Source: Streptomyces sp. G44 (lineage in GTDB: Bacteria > Actinomycetota > Actinomycetes > Streptomycetales > Streptomycetaceae). From it: a stretch of 64,000 nt of DNA. Below the pieces are notes generated by a model. That model ran no database searches and was not told where the DNA came from. It worked only from the letters and a program-made list of their open reading frames with translations. Shown here one piece after another: positions 63,637-64,000 of the stretch. A program made the translations under genes and the position numbers. How positions within the stretch are numbered: position 1 is the first letter of the stretch; each line of letters starts with the position of its first letter. The stretch is from the NCBI RefSeq assembly GCF_016905445.1, contig NZ_JAFEXF010000010.1, forward strand, positions 16,564-80,563, written 5' to 3'.

Positions 63637-63871
63637 GGACGTACGTCGAAGCGCAGCCCTGGTACTCGGGAGCCACCTGGGTCGGGCAGCGCACTGACCG
63701 AGACTTTCGCCAGGCCGTCCGCAGTTGGGCGTACGGAACCGGCGAGACAAGACATAGAGAGCTCCCGTGCGGCGCCCACGCCCCCGGATGGCGGCCCCGC
63801 GCAGCTAGCGCGAGCCGCGGACATCACCGGACAGGCGCGGCGCCCGGGAGCGTGACGGGAGAACCGCCCGC

Positions 63872-64000
63872 ATGCTTGAGCCGAACGACCCCACCGAGGG
63901 TTCGCAGAACAACGACACCCCCAGCGACACCCTGCCGCCGCGCCGCAGGCGCCGCGCCGCGTCGCGCCCCGCGGGCCCGCCCCCCCCCGCCCCGGCCCCC
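63872..64000 (+). CDS. rne: Ribonuclease E/G, N-terminal fragment (cut by window end)
   Basis: Only the first 43 codons are in the window. They read MLEPNDPTEGSQNNDTPSD, then LPPRRRRRAASRPAG and a run of prolines. This acidic-then-basic, Pro/Ala-rich start matches the long disordered N-terminus of Streptomyces RNase E/G as I remember it. The catalytic domain lies beyond the window. The ATG follows GGGAGA, somewhat far. The 235-base leader between the TIGR03936 gene and this start has no gene and could hold regulatory structure. The C-rich run at the window end is part of the coding sequence. Confidence 0.75.
   Translation, partial: MLEPNDPTEGSQNNDTPSDTLPPRRRRRAASRPAGPPPPAPAP

Overview
The window reads as one continuous piece of a Streptomyces chromosome. 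The evidence is the very high G+C, the strong third-position G/C bias, the many GTG/TTG starts, the GGAGG-type ribosome binding sites, the long perfect G+C hairpins without U-tracts, and a gene order I recognise from Streptomyces core chromosomes: pepN, sodF, rpiB, nei, tRNA-Gly/Pro, tig, clpP1-clpP2-clpX, valS, folC-ndk, mreBCD-mrdA-rodA, a radical-SAM pair, then rne. No phage, IS element, CRISPR array or rRNA was seen.

Layout. 1-8.8 kb: an ECF sigma factor overlapping a membrane-anchored partner, a large secreted subtilase, a Nudix hydrolase, a Tat-exported metallophosphoesterase and a degenerate nuclease-like protein. 8.9-13.4 kb: aminopeptidase N, a DsbA-like thiol oxidoreductase, a small zinc-ribbon protein and the Fe/Mn superoxide dismutase with a Nur-like operator. 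13.5-20.5 kb: three paralogous amino-acid permeases, BioY and an FAD-linked oxidoreductase. 20.6-32.9 kb: ribose-5-phosphate isomerase B, a Nei/Fpg glycosylase, a superinfection-immunity-like membrane protein, an Eis-like acetyltransferase, a SpoIIE-type phosphatase, a cation/proton antiporter, an EF-hand protein, a MacB-type ABC exporter, a broken HD-domain gene and a membrane acyltransferase.

33-38 kb is the protein quality-control block: trigger factor, then the clpP1-clpP2 operon preceded by a ClgR-type operator, then clpX. Between clpX and valS lies the most unusual part of the window (38.1-42.5 kb): four tandem paralogous genes. Each encodes a PQ/GPYG-repeat N-terminus, one membrane helix and an exported domain with a conserved KCQ ... 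C-x-W-(G/A)-DHST core. A truncated Uma2-family nuclease remnant lies among them.

42.6-57.6 kb: valS, an orphan NarL-type histidine kinase, an extra MreB-like gene on the minus strand, folC-DUF4233-ndk, and the lateral-wall/spore-wall cluster mreB-mreC-mreD-mrdA-rodA, with a hairpin separating mreB from mreC. 57.6-64 kb: a CYTH-CHAD protein, a B12-binding radical SAM enzyme, an acetyltransferase, a tryptophan-rich membrane protein, the TIGR03936 partner of the radical SAM enzyme, and the first 43 codons of an RNase E/G.

Several genes appear to be transcribed leaderless: a TANNNT box sits 6-7 nt before the GTG/ATG of the Nudix gene, valS, folC and the CYTH-CHAD gene. Two genes (the antiporter and the TIGR03936 gene) have their best Shine-Dalgarno in front of a non-standard codon. 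All functional names come from recognised motifs and remembered family sequences; no database search was run.
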